Assembly: GCA_023249695.1 (NCBI GenBank)
Contig: JAHFCD010000140.1
Span: 1 to 6,498 of the forward strand
From: Elusimicrobiota bacterium
GTDB taxonomy: Bacteria; Elusimicrobiota; Elusimicrobia; UBA1565; UBA9628
Length of the DNA: 6,498 nt
Direction: 5' to 3'
A program made the translations under genes and the position numbers. The notes under the pieces were generated by a model. The model worked only from the letters and a program-made list of their open reading frames with translations, had not been told where the DNA came from and did not search any database. This document shows, piece by piece, positions 1-6,498 of the stretch (the stretch's first letter is position 1; the number at the start of each line of letters is the position of its first letter).

Positions 1-1925
1 CCGCCGTCCTTGGTCAGCATCACGTTGCCGGGCTTCAGGTCGCGGTGGACGACGCCGCGGCCGTGCGCGTAGGCGAGCGCGGCGCAGACGGGGCCGAGCA
101 CGCGCTTGACCTCGGAGAGCGGCAGGAGCTTCTGCTCGGCGATCAGCTCGTCGAGGGTGCGGCCTTCGAGGCGCTCGAACACGAGATAGAGGCCGCGCTC
201 GTCCTGCTCGACGGCGTGAATATCCACGATCGAGGGGTGGTGGAGCTCGGCCACCATCGTGGCCTCCTCGACGAGGGACTTCTTGGCCGCGTCGTCGAGC
301 ATGAACTCCTCGCGAAGCATCTTGATCGCGACGGGACGCTTGAGCCGTCGGTCGCGCGCCTCGTAGACGACGCCCATGCCGCCCTGGCCGATCGCCTTGC
401 CGAGCTCGTAGCGGAGCTCGATACCGGACGGAGGGAGCTTCTTGTCGCGGTCGCCGCGCAGGCCGTTGCCGATGTGCATGAGGCCGAAGCCGATCAGCAG
501 GCCCCCGACGAGGGTGAAGAGAAGCACGACGCCGAAGGAGCGCGCGCGCGCCGGGACGAGCTCGACGAGCGGAGACGCCGGGCTTTCGCGCGTCAGCTGC
601 GCCGGGTTGAGGCCGTGGCGGCGGGTGGAGTCGCGATAGTCGGGCTCGAACTGGCTGTTGAGCTCGGCGGCGGCCTTGAGGTCGGACGCCATGGCCTCGT
701 AATCGCCGCGGCCTTCGAGCGCGTGGCCGCGGTTGGCGAAGGCGTAGGGGTTCTTCGGGTCGATCTCGAGCGAGTGGTTGGCGTCGGCGATCGCGTCGGA
801 AAAGCGGCCCATGCGGATGTACGCCCACGAGCGGGCGTCGCGCAGGAACGCGGCCGACGGCGCGATCGACAGGCCGCGCGAGGCGTCGCGGTCGGCGTCG
901 CCGTAACGCCCGAGGAGGTTTTCGGCCGCGGCGCGGTAGAACAGCGCGTCGCTGTTGTCGGGCTCGAGCTCGAGGGCCTTGTCGGCCTCGCCGATGGCGC
1001 CGTGGTAGTCCTTGACCGCGAGCTTGGAGCCCGCGGTCTCGACGAAGCGCCGGACCGCCTTTTCGGTCGGGTGCTCCGGCGGCGTCTGCCGCAGGGCCTC
1101 GACCTGGTTGAGCTGCTGGACCATGCCGTGGTATTCGCGCTCGACGGACTGCGCCAGGCTCGCGTTCTCGAACTTCGGGGCGGCGACCGTGCGGCCCTCG
1201 GACAGCTTCATCAGCGCGTAGGCGGTCTTGTCGTTGGGATCGACGGCGAGCGCGCGGCGCGCGTCCTCGACGGCCTGCAGATAGTTGCCGAGGCCGTAGG
1301 AGGCGGCGGCGCGCGCGGTCCAGGCTCCGCCGGCGTCCGGGGAGCGGCGGAGCACGGCGTCGGCGTCGGAGTAGCCGCGCGCGAAGTCGCCGAGCGCGGA
1401 GCTCGCCTGGGAGCGCTCGATCAGGGCGTCCTTGTCCGTGGGATCGTAGTTGAGCGCGATGTCGGCCAGCTCCCGGCCTTCCTGCCAGCGCTCGGCGCGG
1501 TTGTTGAGCCCGGCGGCCTGGGCGGCGGCCTGCACCGCGAACTTTTTCGGCGCGTCCGAGGACAGGTGGCGGACCGCGTTGTTGAGCTCGCCGAGATGGT
1601 TGTCGATCCAGACCTGCTGCTCCGACGGCTTGACCCCGTCGGCGGACTTGATCAGGTCGCTGACGACCGCCGTGAGCTCGGCCTTCGCCTTGCTCTCGGG
1701 CTGGCCTTCCAGGGTCATCTTGAAATCACGGAGGAGTCCGCGCGAGGGCGTGCCGGCGAGGCCGCTGAGCGACGGCCCGGGGCCCGTGTCGGCGGGCATG
1801 ACCCGCCAATTGAGGGCCGAGGGAGCGGGGGTCGCGGCGGGAGCGTCGACCTCGTCGTCCGCGGCGCGGGCGGACGACAGGGCGAAGAGAAAACCGAGCG
1901 CCAGGGGCGCAAACCAACGCTTCAT
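1..1925 (-). CDS. Receptor-like Ser/Thr protein kinase with N-terminal TPR domain (partial, 3' end off window)
   Basis: This gene reads leftward from ATG at 1925 and stays open to base 1, giving 641 residues. Seen: residues 1-21 form a Sec-type signal sequence (KR, then a hydrophobic core, then SARA before acidic ADDE). Residues about 140-232 and 300-425 hold at least six TPR-like units, with helix ends such as ALAVDPND, ALELEPDN and SLEIDPKN. Residues about 463-485 are one membrane span, followed by a basic stretch. The Hanks-type kinase domain starts near residue 505: glycine loop GQGGMGVVY (513-521), VAIK lysine K535, a likely helix-C glutamate E554, and catalytic loop HRDLKPGN (627-634) with D629, K631 and N634. 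The DFG motif and C-lobe lie beyond the window. Inference: the TPR part is outside the cytoplasmic membrane and the kinase inside, phosphorylating unknown proteins. The catalytic residues visible are intact, so it is probably active. A promoter lies just upstream, and the gene is divergent from the nuclease-oxidase operon. The ligand is unknown. Confidence 0.93.
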   Translation of the reverse strand, partial: MKRWFAPLALGFLFALSSARAADDEVDAPAATPAPSALNWRVMPADTGPGPSLSGLAGTPSRGLLRDFKMTLEGQPESKAKAELTAVVSDLIKSADGVKPSEQQVWIDNHLGELNNAVRHLSSDAPKKFAVQAAAQAAGLNNRAERWQEGRELADIALNYDPTDKDALIERSQASSALGDFARGYSDADAVLRRSPDAGGAWTARAAASYGLGNYLQAVEDARRALAVDPNDKTAYALMKLSEGRTVAAPKFENASLAQSVEREYHGMVQQLNQVEALRQTPPEHPTEKAVRRFVETAGSKLAVKDYHGAIGEADKALELEPDNSDALFYRAAAENLLGRYGDADRDASRGLSIAPSAAFLRDARSWAYIRMGRFSDAIADANHSLEIDPKNPYAFANRGHALEGRGDYEAMASDLKAAAELNSQFEPDYRDSTRRHGLNPAQLTRESPASPLVELVPARARSFGVVLLFTLVGGLLIGFGLMHIGNGLRGDRDKKLPPSGIELRYELGKAIGQGGMGVVYEARDRRLKRPVAIKMLREEFMLDDAAKKSLVEEATMVAELHHPSIVDIHAVEQDERGLYLVFERLEGRTLDELIAEQKLLPLSEVKRVLGPVCAALAYAHGRGVVHRDLKPGNVMLTKDG

Positions 1926-1942
1926 ATTAAGGGAACCATGTC

Positions 1943-1971
1943 AGTGTAAAGACCTGGGATGGGGGCGTCAA
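1943..1971 (-). promoter_or_regulatory. Sigma-70-type promoter of the TPR kinase gene
   Basis: On the minus strand, TTGACG (1971-1966) is followed after exactly 17 bases by TACACT (1948-1943). This matches the -35/-10 consensus at five and four of six positions. Transcription would start near 1936, leaving a leader of only about 11 bases before ATG at 1925. That leader (CATGGTTCCCTTAAT) contains no Shine-Dalgarno sequence. The call is from sequence pattern only. Confidence 0.6.
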
Positions 1972-2030
1972 GGGTCCAGGAGCTTCATTTCGTCGACGAT
2001 TTTTGGACGGGGGCCCTCATCCTGAAGGTT

Positions 2031-2039
2031 TGCTAAAAT
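2031..2039 (+). promoter_or_regulatory. Extended -10 promoter of the nuclease-oxidase operon
   Basis: TGC followed by TAAAAT (2034-2039) is an extended -10 element with five of six consensus bases and the upstream TG. No good -35 is found at 16-18 bases upstream, which extended -10 promoters tolerate. The box ends 8 bases before ATG at 2048, so the transcript would begin at or within a few bases of the start codon. The AT-rich tract stands out from the GC-rich surroundings. No Shine-Dalgarno sequence is present. Confidence 0.5.
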
Positions 2040-2047
2040 AAGTTAGA

Positions 2048-2473
2048 ATGAGCCGGCTGTTTTGCGTCGACGGCACGAATCTGGTCCGCACCGCCTACGG
2101 CTACGGCGGTCCGGCTCATTCGGCGCAGGAAGACGCGGACACCGACCGCATCACGGTGATCTTCGCCCAGCTGTGCGAGGACGCCGGCGGGGAATTCGAA
2201 ATCGAGCTTTTTTTTGACGGGGCGTTCCGGACGCTATCGGGCCCGCGGCCGGACAACTTCCGCCTGAGCTTCACGCGCGAGCTGACGGCCGACGCGCTGA
2301 TGCTCGATCGCGTCCGTTCCCGAAAATGGAACGGCGAGAAGACGACGGTCGTGACGGCGGACGTCGAGCTGGGCGAAATGGCCGAGGCGGAAGGCGGGAA
2401 GTGGATGCGCGTCGGCCACGGCTCGCCGCCGGAAGGCGTCGCGCGCAGGATTGGGGGGCGGTTTCTCAAATGA
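2048..2473 (+). CDS. YacP/Rae1-type NYN-domain ribonuclease
   Basis: The protein has 141 residues and no signal peptide or membrane segment, so it is cytoplasmic. It shows the NYN/PIN-like nuclease pattern of the YacP family (PF05991): VDGTNLV at 7-13 (D8, N11), a second strand ending LFFDG (D57), FTRELTADALMLDRV at 75-89 (D82), and VVTADVEL at 101-108 (D105). These acidic residues are the expected metal-binding set. Family knowledge: Bacillus subtilis YacP (Rae1) is a ribosome-associated mRNA endonuclease, so a role in RNA decay is likely; the actual target here is unknown. The protein is somewhat shorter than the usual roughly 170 residues of the family and ends soon after the last strand. 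ATG at 2048 is chosen because the conserved first strand begins right after it. The stop overlaps the start of the next gene (ATGA), implying co-transcription and translational coupling with the flavin oxidase. Confidence 0.83.
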   Translation: MSRLFCVDGTNLVRTAYGYGGPAHSAQEDADTDRITVIFAQLCEDAGGEFEIELFFDGAFRTLSGPRPDNFRLSFTRELTADALMLDRVRSRKWNGEKTTVVTADVELGEMAEAEGGKWMRVGHGSPPEGVARRIGGRFLK

Positions 2474-3621
2474 GCGTCAAGAACTCGGTGATCATCGTCG
2501 GCGGCGGCATCATGGGCGTGCAGACGGCGTATCACCTGGCCCTGCTCGGCCATTCCGTCACCATCCTCGATCAGCGCGACGTCCCCAACCAGTGGGCGGC
2601 CTCGGGCGATCACCTGCGCGTGTTCCGCCTCACCTACGGCAAGGACGCGTTCTACACCGAGATGGCGCTGAAGGCGCTGCCGATGTGGCTCGAGCTGAAC
2701 ACCCTTGCCGAAGAGACCCTCCTGCTGCAGAACGGCATGATCGAGCTCGCGCCGAAGGCCGTCGGCTACGAGTCGGCGAGCCTGAACGTGCTGAAGGACC
2801 GGAAGATCCGCTTCGAGCGCCTGATGCCCCCGGACGTCAAGAAGCGCTATCCGATGTACCGCTCGGGCGCGTTCAAGTGGGCGCTGTTCCACCCGGACGG
2901 CGGCATGATCTGGGCGAGCCGCGCCGTTGCCGCGACCGCGTCCATCGCGCAGCGCAAGGGCGTCAAGATCCGCAACGGCGTCAAGGTCGTCTCGATCCAG
3001 AAGGACAAGACCGGGATCAAGTCGGTCAAGGATTCGACGGGCAAGGTGTGGGAGGCCGAGAAGTTCCTCTTCACCGCGGGCTACTGGTCCAACGAGCTGC
3101 TCAAGCCGTGGGGCGTGCCGATCAAGGTCACGAAGCAGGAACAGATTTTCCTGAGGCCCCAGGAGGGCCGCGGCCGCTACCGCCCCGAGCACTTCCCCGT
3201 CTTCGCGAGCCTCACCGGCGGCTTCTACGGCTTTCCGGTTCACATCCAGGGCTTCATCAAGATCGCGTGCCACAAGAAGGGGCCCGTCGTGAAGGCCGCG
3301 GACCCCGACGAGCAGCGCACGCTCTCGCCGAAGTTCGAGAAGGCCTGCCGCGGCTTCCTCAAGCAGTTCATCCCCGAGCTCGCCGGCTTCGTCGATTTCG
3401 AGGGCCACGTGTGCTGGTACGACAACACGCCCGACGATGATTTCATCATGGACCGCCTGCCCGACGCGCCCAACGGCTTCGTCGCCGCGGGCTTTTCCGG
3501 CCACGGCTTCAAGTTCGCGCCGATCGTCGGCAAGTCCATGGCGGAGCTCATCGTCGGCGGAAAGTCCGAGCTGAACCTCCACCGTTTCCGTCTGGGCCGC
3601 TTCAAGCTGAAGAAAGCCTAG
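2470..3621 (+). CDS. Monomeric sarcosine oxidase-type FAD-dependent amine oxidase
   Basis: The protein has 383 residues, close to the roughly 390 of monomeric sarcosine oxidase (MSOX), a member of the D-amino-acid oxidase-like (DAO) superfamily. Such enzymes oxidise N-methyl or cyclic secondary amino acids with O2; with sarcosine they yield glycine, formaldehyde and H2O2. Seen: the dinucleotide-binding motif VGGGIMG (10-16) with D34 at the end of the second strand, and a C-terminal AAGFSGHGFKF block (339-349). By recalled alignment to Bacillus MSOX, the active site is complete: R50 and R53 (R49, R52), Y253 (Y254), K264 (K265, O2 activation), H268 (H269), C315 (C315, covalent FAD), Y317, G344 and K348. 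Start: ATG at 2470 sits in an ATGA overlap with the nuclease gene and immediately precedes the first beta strand; an in-frame upstream start at 2326 would only add residues overlapping the nuclease. No signal peptide. Substrate is uncertain: sarcosine, N-methyltryptophan and pipecolate oxidases share this fold. Confidence 0.9.
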   Translation: MSVKNSVIIVGGGIMGVQTAYHLALLGHSVTILDQRDVPNQWAASGDHLRVFRLTYGKDAFYTEMALKALPMWLELNTLAEETLLLQNGMIELAPKAVGYESASLNVLKDRKIRFERLMPPDVKKRYPMYRSGAFKWALFHPDGGMIWASRAVAATASIAQRKGVKIRNGVKVVSIQKDKTGIKSVKDSTGKVWEAEKFLFTAGYWSNELLKPWGVPIKVTKQEQIFLRPQEGRGRYRPEHFPVFASLTGGFYGFPVHIQGFIKIACHKKGPVVKAADPDEQRTLSPKFEKACRGFLKQFIPELAGFVDFEGHVCWYDNTPDDDFIMDRLPDAPNGFVAAGFSGHGFKFAPIVGKSMAELIVGGKSELNLHRFRLGRFKLKKA

Positions 3622-3687
3622 CGCGCTTGATCGCGAAGCTGGGCGGGACCGCGGCTTCTAGGCGCGAACTAAGCCCTCCGTAAGGCG

Positions 3688-3693
3688 TATGAT
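3688..3693 (+). promoter_or_regulatory. Putative -10 box at leaderless position before the lipoprotein gene
   Basis: TATGAT has five of six -10 consensus bases and lies exactly 6 bases before ATG at 3700, so transcription would begin at the start codon itself. No clear -35 is seen 16-18 bases upstream. AGGCGG (3694-3699) directly abuts the ATG and TAAGGCG (3681-3687) lies 12 bases away; both are poorly spaced as ribosome binding sites. Confidence 0.4.
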
Positions 3694-3699
3694 AGGCGG

Positions 3700-4389
3700 A
3701 TGCTCAGCCCTCGCTACGCCCTCGCCTCGCTTCTCCTACTCGGCGCCTGCGCGACCGCGAACGTCGCGGTCAAATCCGGCTTCGATTTCTCGCGCGTCAA
3801 GCGCGTGGCCGTCGTGGGCTTCTCGGACTACTCGAACCGGGGCGGCTCCGGCGAGATCCTGTCCGGCGCCTTCGAGCAGGGCCTCCTCGCCGCGGGCTAT
3901 AACCTCGTCGAGCGCGCCCAGGTGGACCAGCTCTTGCGCGAGAAAAAGCTCTCCGCCTCCGATCCCAAGGCCGCGAAGGAGATCGGCCGCCTGCTCGGCG
4001 TGGACGCGCTCCTCCTCGGCCGAATCACCGATTTCCGCGAGCCGCGGGAGAAGCTGACCCACGCCGACGTCGTCGACACGCACCAGGATCCGGTCTACGT
4101 CCGCAAGACCAAGCGCGTGCAGAATCCCGACGGGACCGTCGGAACGACGGAGGAAACCGTCATTCAAGGCTACCGGACGACCCGCGTCGTGCGCCGCGAG
4201 CCGCGCGCGGTGACGGCGTACGGACGCCTGGGTGTTTCCGCCCGCCTCGTCTTCGTGCCGACCGGAGAGGTGCTCTGGTCGGGCTCCGACGCCGCCAGCG
4301 TCTACAGCTTCGAGGAGTCCGCGCGCTCGGTCGCCGATTCGATCCTGAAGGCCGTCAAGAAGACCTGGCCTTCCCAGCTCAAGCCCTGA
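3700..4389 (+). CDS. CsgG-like outer-membrane lipoprotein
   Basis: The protein has 229 residues. Residues 1-17 are a lipoprotein signal: SPR, a leucine-rich core, then lipobox LGAC with lipidated C17; the next residue is Ala, which does not signal inner-membrane retention. Residues 33-112 resemble the CsgG/LpoB/GNA1162-type fold: RVAVVGFSDYS (35-45), then a helix, YNLVERAQVDQLLREKKL (67-84), and IGRLLGVDALLLGRITDF (95-112). After an unusual charged segment (about 113-176), the fold resumes with YGRLGVSARLVFVPTGEVLW and ends in a long helix. Family knowledge: relatives form secretion channels (CsgG), activate cell-wall synthases (LpoB) or are uncharacterised lipoproteins, so the exact role cannot be assigned. 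No curli or cell-wall genes are adjacent. The gene stands alone, 78 bases after the oxidase, and converges on hicA with a 15-base gap. Confidence 0.78.
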   Translation: MLSPRYALASLLLLGACATANVAVKSGFDFSRVKRVAVVGFSDYSNRGGSGEILSGAFEQGLLAAGYNLVERAQVDQLLREKKLSASDPKAAKEIGRLLGVDALLLGRITDFREPREKLTHADVVDTHQDPVYVRKTKRVQNPDGTVGTTEETVIQGYRTTRVVRREPRAVTAYGRLGVSARLVFVPTGEVLWSGSDAASVYSFEESARSVADSILKAVKKTWPSQLKP

Positions 4390-4392
4390 CGG

Positions 4393-4418
4393 AAAAACGG
4401 CGTTCTAGAGCAGCGCCG
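4393..4418 (-). terminator. Probable intrinsic terminator of hicBA
   Basis: On the minus strand CGGCG (4418-4414) pairs with CGCCG (4402-4398) across an 11-base loop and is followed at once by TTTTT (4397-4393). The stem is short but pure G/C. The loop contains the in-frame TAG (4407-4405) that would end full-length HicA, so terminator and gene end overlap. No T-tract is present on the plus strand, so it should not terminate the lipoprotein transcript in the same way. Confidence 0.45.
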
Positions 4419-4631
4419 AGAATTCGTCGACGGTGAGCTCGGACTTGCGGATGATTGCGCGCAAGGTCCCGGTCGCCAGTTCAGGATGGTCCGGAACGAT
4501 CAGCGTATGGTCCTGCCGGAAATCTTCTTCTGAAGGACGACGTGGCTGCCGGCCTGGCGCATCTCGACGAACCCGGCTTTGGAAAGCGCTCGGATCGCTT
4601 CCCGGCCGGAGACGACCGGCAGACGCCCCAT
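4405..4631 (-). pseudogene. hicA: HicA-family mRNA interferase toxin, frameshifted
   Basis: From ATG at 4631 the reading frame gives MGRLPVVSGREAIRAL, then GFVEMRQAGSHVVLQKK: a typical HicA N-terminus with the catalytic histidine H30 in GSHVV. It then hits TGA at 4502-4500 after 43 residues. In the -1 frame the sequence continues as TLIVPDHPELATGTLRAI, then IRKSELTVDEFSALL, ending at TAG 4407-4405, which is the standard HicA C-terminus. Joining both would give about 75 residues, the normal family length. One base therefore appears missing somewhere between about 4526 and 4503, for example in ACCATACG where ACCATCACG would restore the frame. HicA toxins are dsRNA-binding-fold ribonucleases that cut mRNA. 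No convincing slippery heptamer was found, so a real mutation or an assembly error is more likely than programmed frameshifting. Its ATG overlaps the hicB stop by one base (TGATG), consistent with translational coupling. Confidence 0.82.
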
Positions 4632-4849
4632 CAGACCGCGACTTCGAGGGTCGTGACGAAGGGGCGGGAAGAACGGGCGACCTTCAGCTCGGCGGGCGAG
4701 GCCGTCTCGAGGAACAGGCGGACGGCCTCCTTCAAATTTTCCAGGGCCGAGTTTTTCGTCTTGCCCTGGCTGGCGATGTCCAGTTCCGGGCAAAGGGCGA
4801 CGAACAGCTTGCCCTCCTTCTCGACGACGGCGGAGAACGAGTAGGTCAT
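4631..4849 (-). CDS. hicB: HicB-family antitoxin (short form)
   Basis: The protein has 72 residues: MTYSFSAVVEKEGKLFVALC, then PELDIASQGKTKNSALENLKEAV. This is the HicB antitoxin core with the strand-strand pattern (2-18), the CPEL turn (20-23) and the S/TxxxALENLKEA helix (about 34-48). Family knowledge: HicB binds HicA and occludes its catalytic histidine; many HicB proteins also carry a C-terminal ribbon-helix-helix or HTH domain for autoregulation. Here the chain ends about 20 residues after the helix, so a DNA-binding domain is absent. Antitoxin precedes toxin (hicB-hicA order), with the stop and next start sharing one base. The gene has its own promoter in the 42 bases after acnA. ATG at 4849 is directly preceded by a -10 box and lacks a Shine-Dalgarno sequence. 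Confidence 0.85.
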   Translation of the reverse strand: MTYSFSAVVEKEGKLFVALCPELDIASQGKTKNSALENLKEAVRLFLETASPAELKVARSSRPFVTTLEVAV

Positions 4850-4855
4850 GCCGTT

Positions 4856-4884
4856 AGTGTAAGGCCCCGGCTCGGCTTCCGCAA
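4856..4884 (-). promoter_or_regulatory. Leaderless-type promoter of hicBA with an 8-bp direct repeat
   Basis: On the minus strand TTGCGG (4884-4879) is separated by exactly 17 bases from TACACT (4861-4856), and ATG of hicB begins 6 bases after the -10 box. Transcription would therefore start at or next to the A of the start codon. The same TACACT hexamer is the -10 of the kinase promoter. The octamer GGGGCCTT occurs twice, at 4890-4883 and 4868-4861, 22 bases apart centre to centre (about two helix turns). One copy overlaps the -35 and the other the -10, as tandem operator half-sites might. Confidence 0.55.
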
Positions 4885-4891
4885 GGCCCCG

Positions 4892-6498
<1,607 letters not shown>

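Noticed and set aside
45..1949. A 634-residue open frame on the plus strand across the kinase region
   Set aside because: It is the antisense shadow of the kinase gene. Its composition is Arg/Ala/Gly/Val/Leu-rich with no recognisable domain, while the opposite strand encodes clear TPR and kinase motifs.
1990..1999. Perfect 10-bp palindrome TCGTCGACGA in the divergent promoter region
   Set aside because: Closely similar TCGTCGAC strings occur inside coding sequence at about 4068 and 4425, so it is not distinctive; without conservation data it cannot be called an operator.
2326..2469. An upstream in-frame ATG that would add 48 residues to the oxidase
   Set aside because: The extra residues are Arg/Gly-rich, overlap the nuclease gene and precede the start of the Rossmann fold; ATG at 2470 fits the family start and the ATGA overlap.
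2116..3582. A 488-residue open frame on the minus strand opposite the nuclease and oxidase
   Set aside because: It runs antisense through two well-recognised genes, has low-complexity composition and no family motifs; long antisense frames are common in GC-rich coding DNA.
3622..3665. Possible hairpin after the oxidase stop (AAGC...GCTT with inner GCG/CGC)
   Set aside because: The stem is interrupted by an asymmetric internal loop and no T-tract follows, so an intrinsic terminator is not supported.
4632..4793. An N-terminal extension of HicA from an upstream in-frame ATG at 4793
   Set aside because: The added residues are Pro/Arg/Gly-rich shadow of hicB. The family N-terminus MGRLPVVSGRE begins at 4631, overlapping the hicB stop.
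4455..4844. A 129-residue plus-strand open frame opposite hicBA
   Set aside because: It is a shadow frame; the minus strand carries clear HicB and HicA sequence.
4862..4891. Possible hairpin just after the acnA stop (GGCCTT-GCGG-AAGCC)
   Set aside because: The stem needs a bulge, has only five pairs and no T-tract, and the sequence is better explained as the hicB promoter.

Overview
The window is GC-rich bacterial DNA with dense, short-gapped genes and mostly G/C-ending codons. It carries four complete or near-complete genes, one broken gene and two genes cut by the window edges. The lipoprotein and the signal-peptide-bearing kinase point to a free-living, probably diderm bacterium. Phylum cannot be fixed from the sequence; GC-rich Elusimicrobiota, Acidobacteriota or Myxococcota-like lineages are guesses only.

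Layout. (1) 1-1925, minus strand: the N-terminal 641 residues of a receptor-like Ser/Thr protein kinase (signal peptide, TPR repeats, one membrane segment, then a kinase domain that runs off the left edge). (2) 1926-2047: a 122-base divergent promoter region. (3) 2048-3621, plus strand: a two-gene operon of a YacP/Rae1-type NYN-domain ribonuclease and a monomeric sarcosine oxidase-type flavoenzyme, joined by an ATGA overlap. (4) 3700-4389, plus strand: a CsgG-like lipoprotein. (5) 4405-4849, minus strand: a hicBA toxin-antitoxin pair in which the toxin gene is frameshifted; it converges on the lipoprotein gene and ends in a probable intrinsic terminator. (6) 4892 to the right edge, minus strand: the C-terminal 534 residues of aconitase AcnA. 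No stretch longer than 122 bases lacks a gene.

The genes do not form one pathway. Aconitase is TCA-cycle housekeeping, the oxidase would degrade an N-methyl or cyclic amino acid, the kinase would sense something outside the membrane and signal inward, and the HicBA pair is an accessory module. The most notable points are the inverted (eukaryote-like) topology of the kinase, the repeated placement of -10 boxes 6-8 bases before start codons (suggesting leaderless mRNAs), and the single-base break in hicA beside an intact antitoxin. I see no convincing evidence of a wholly new multi-gene system.
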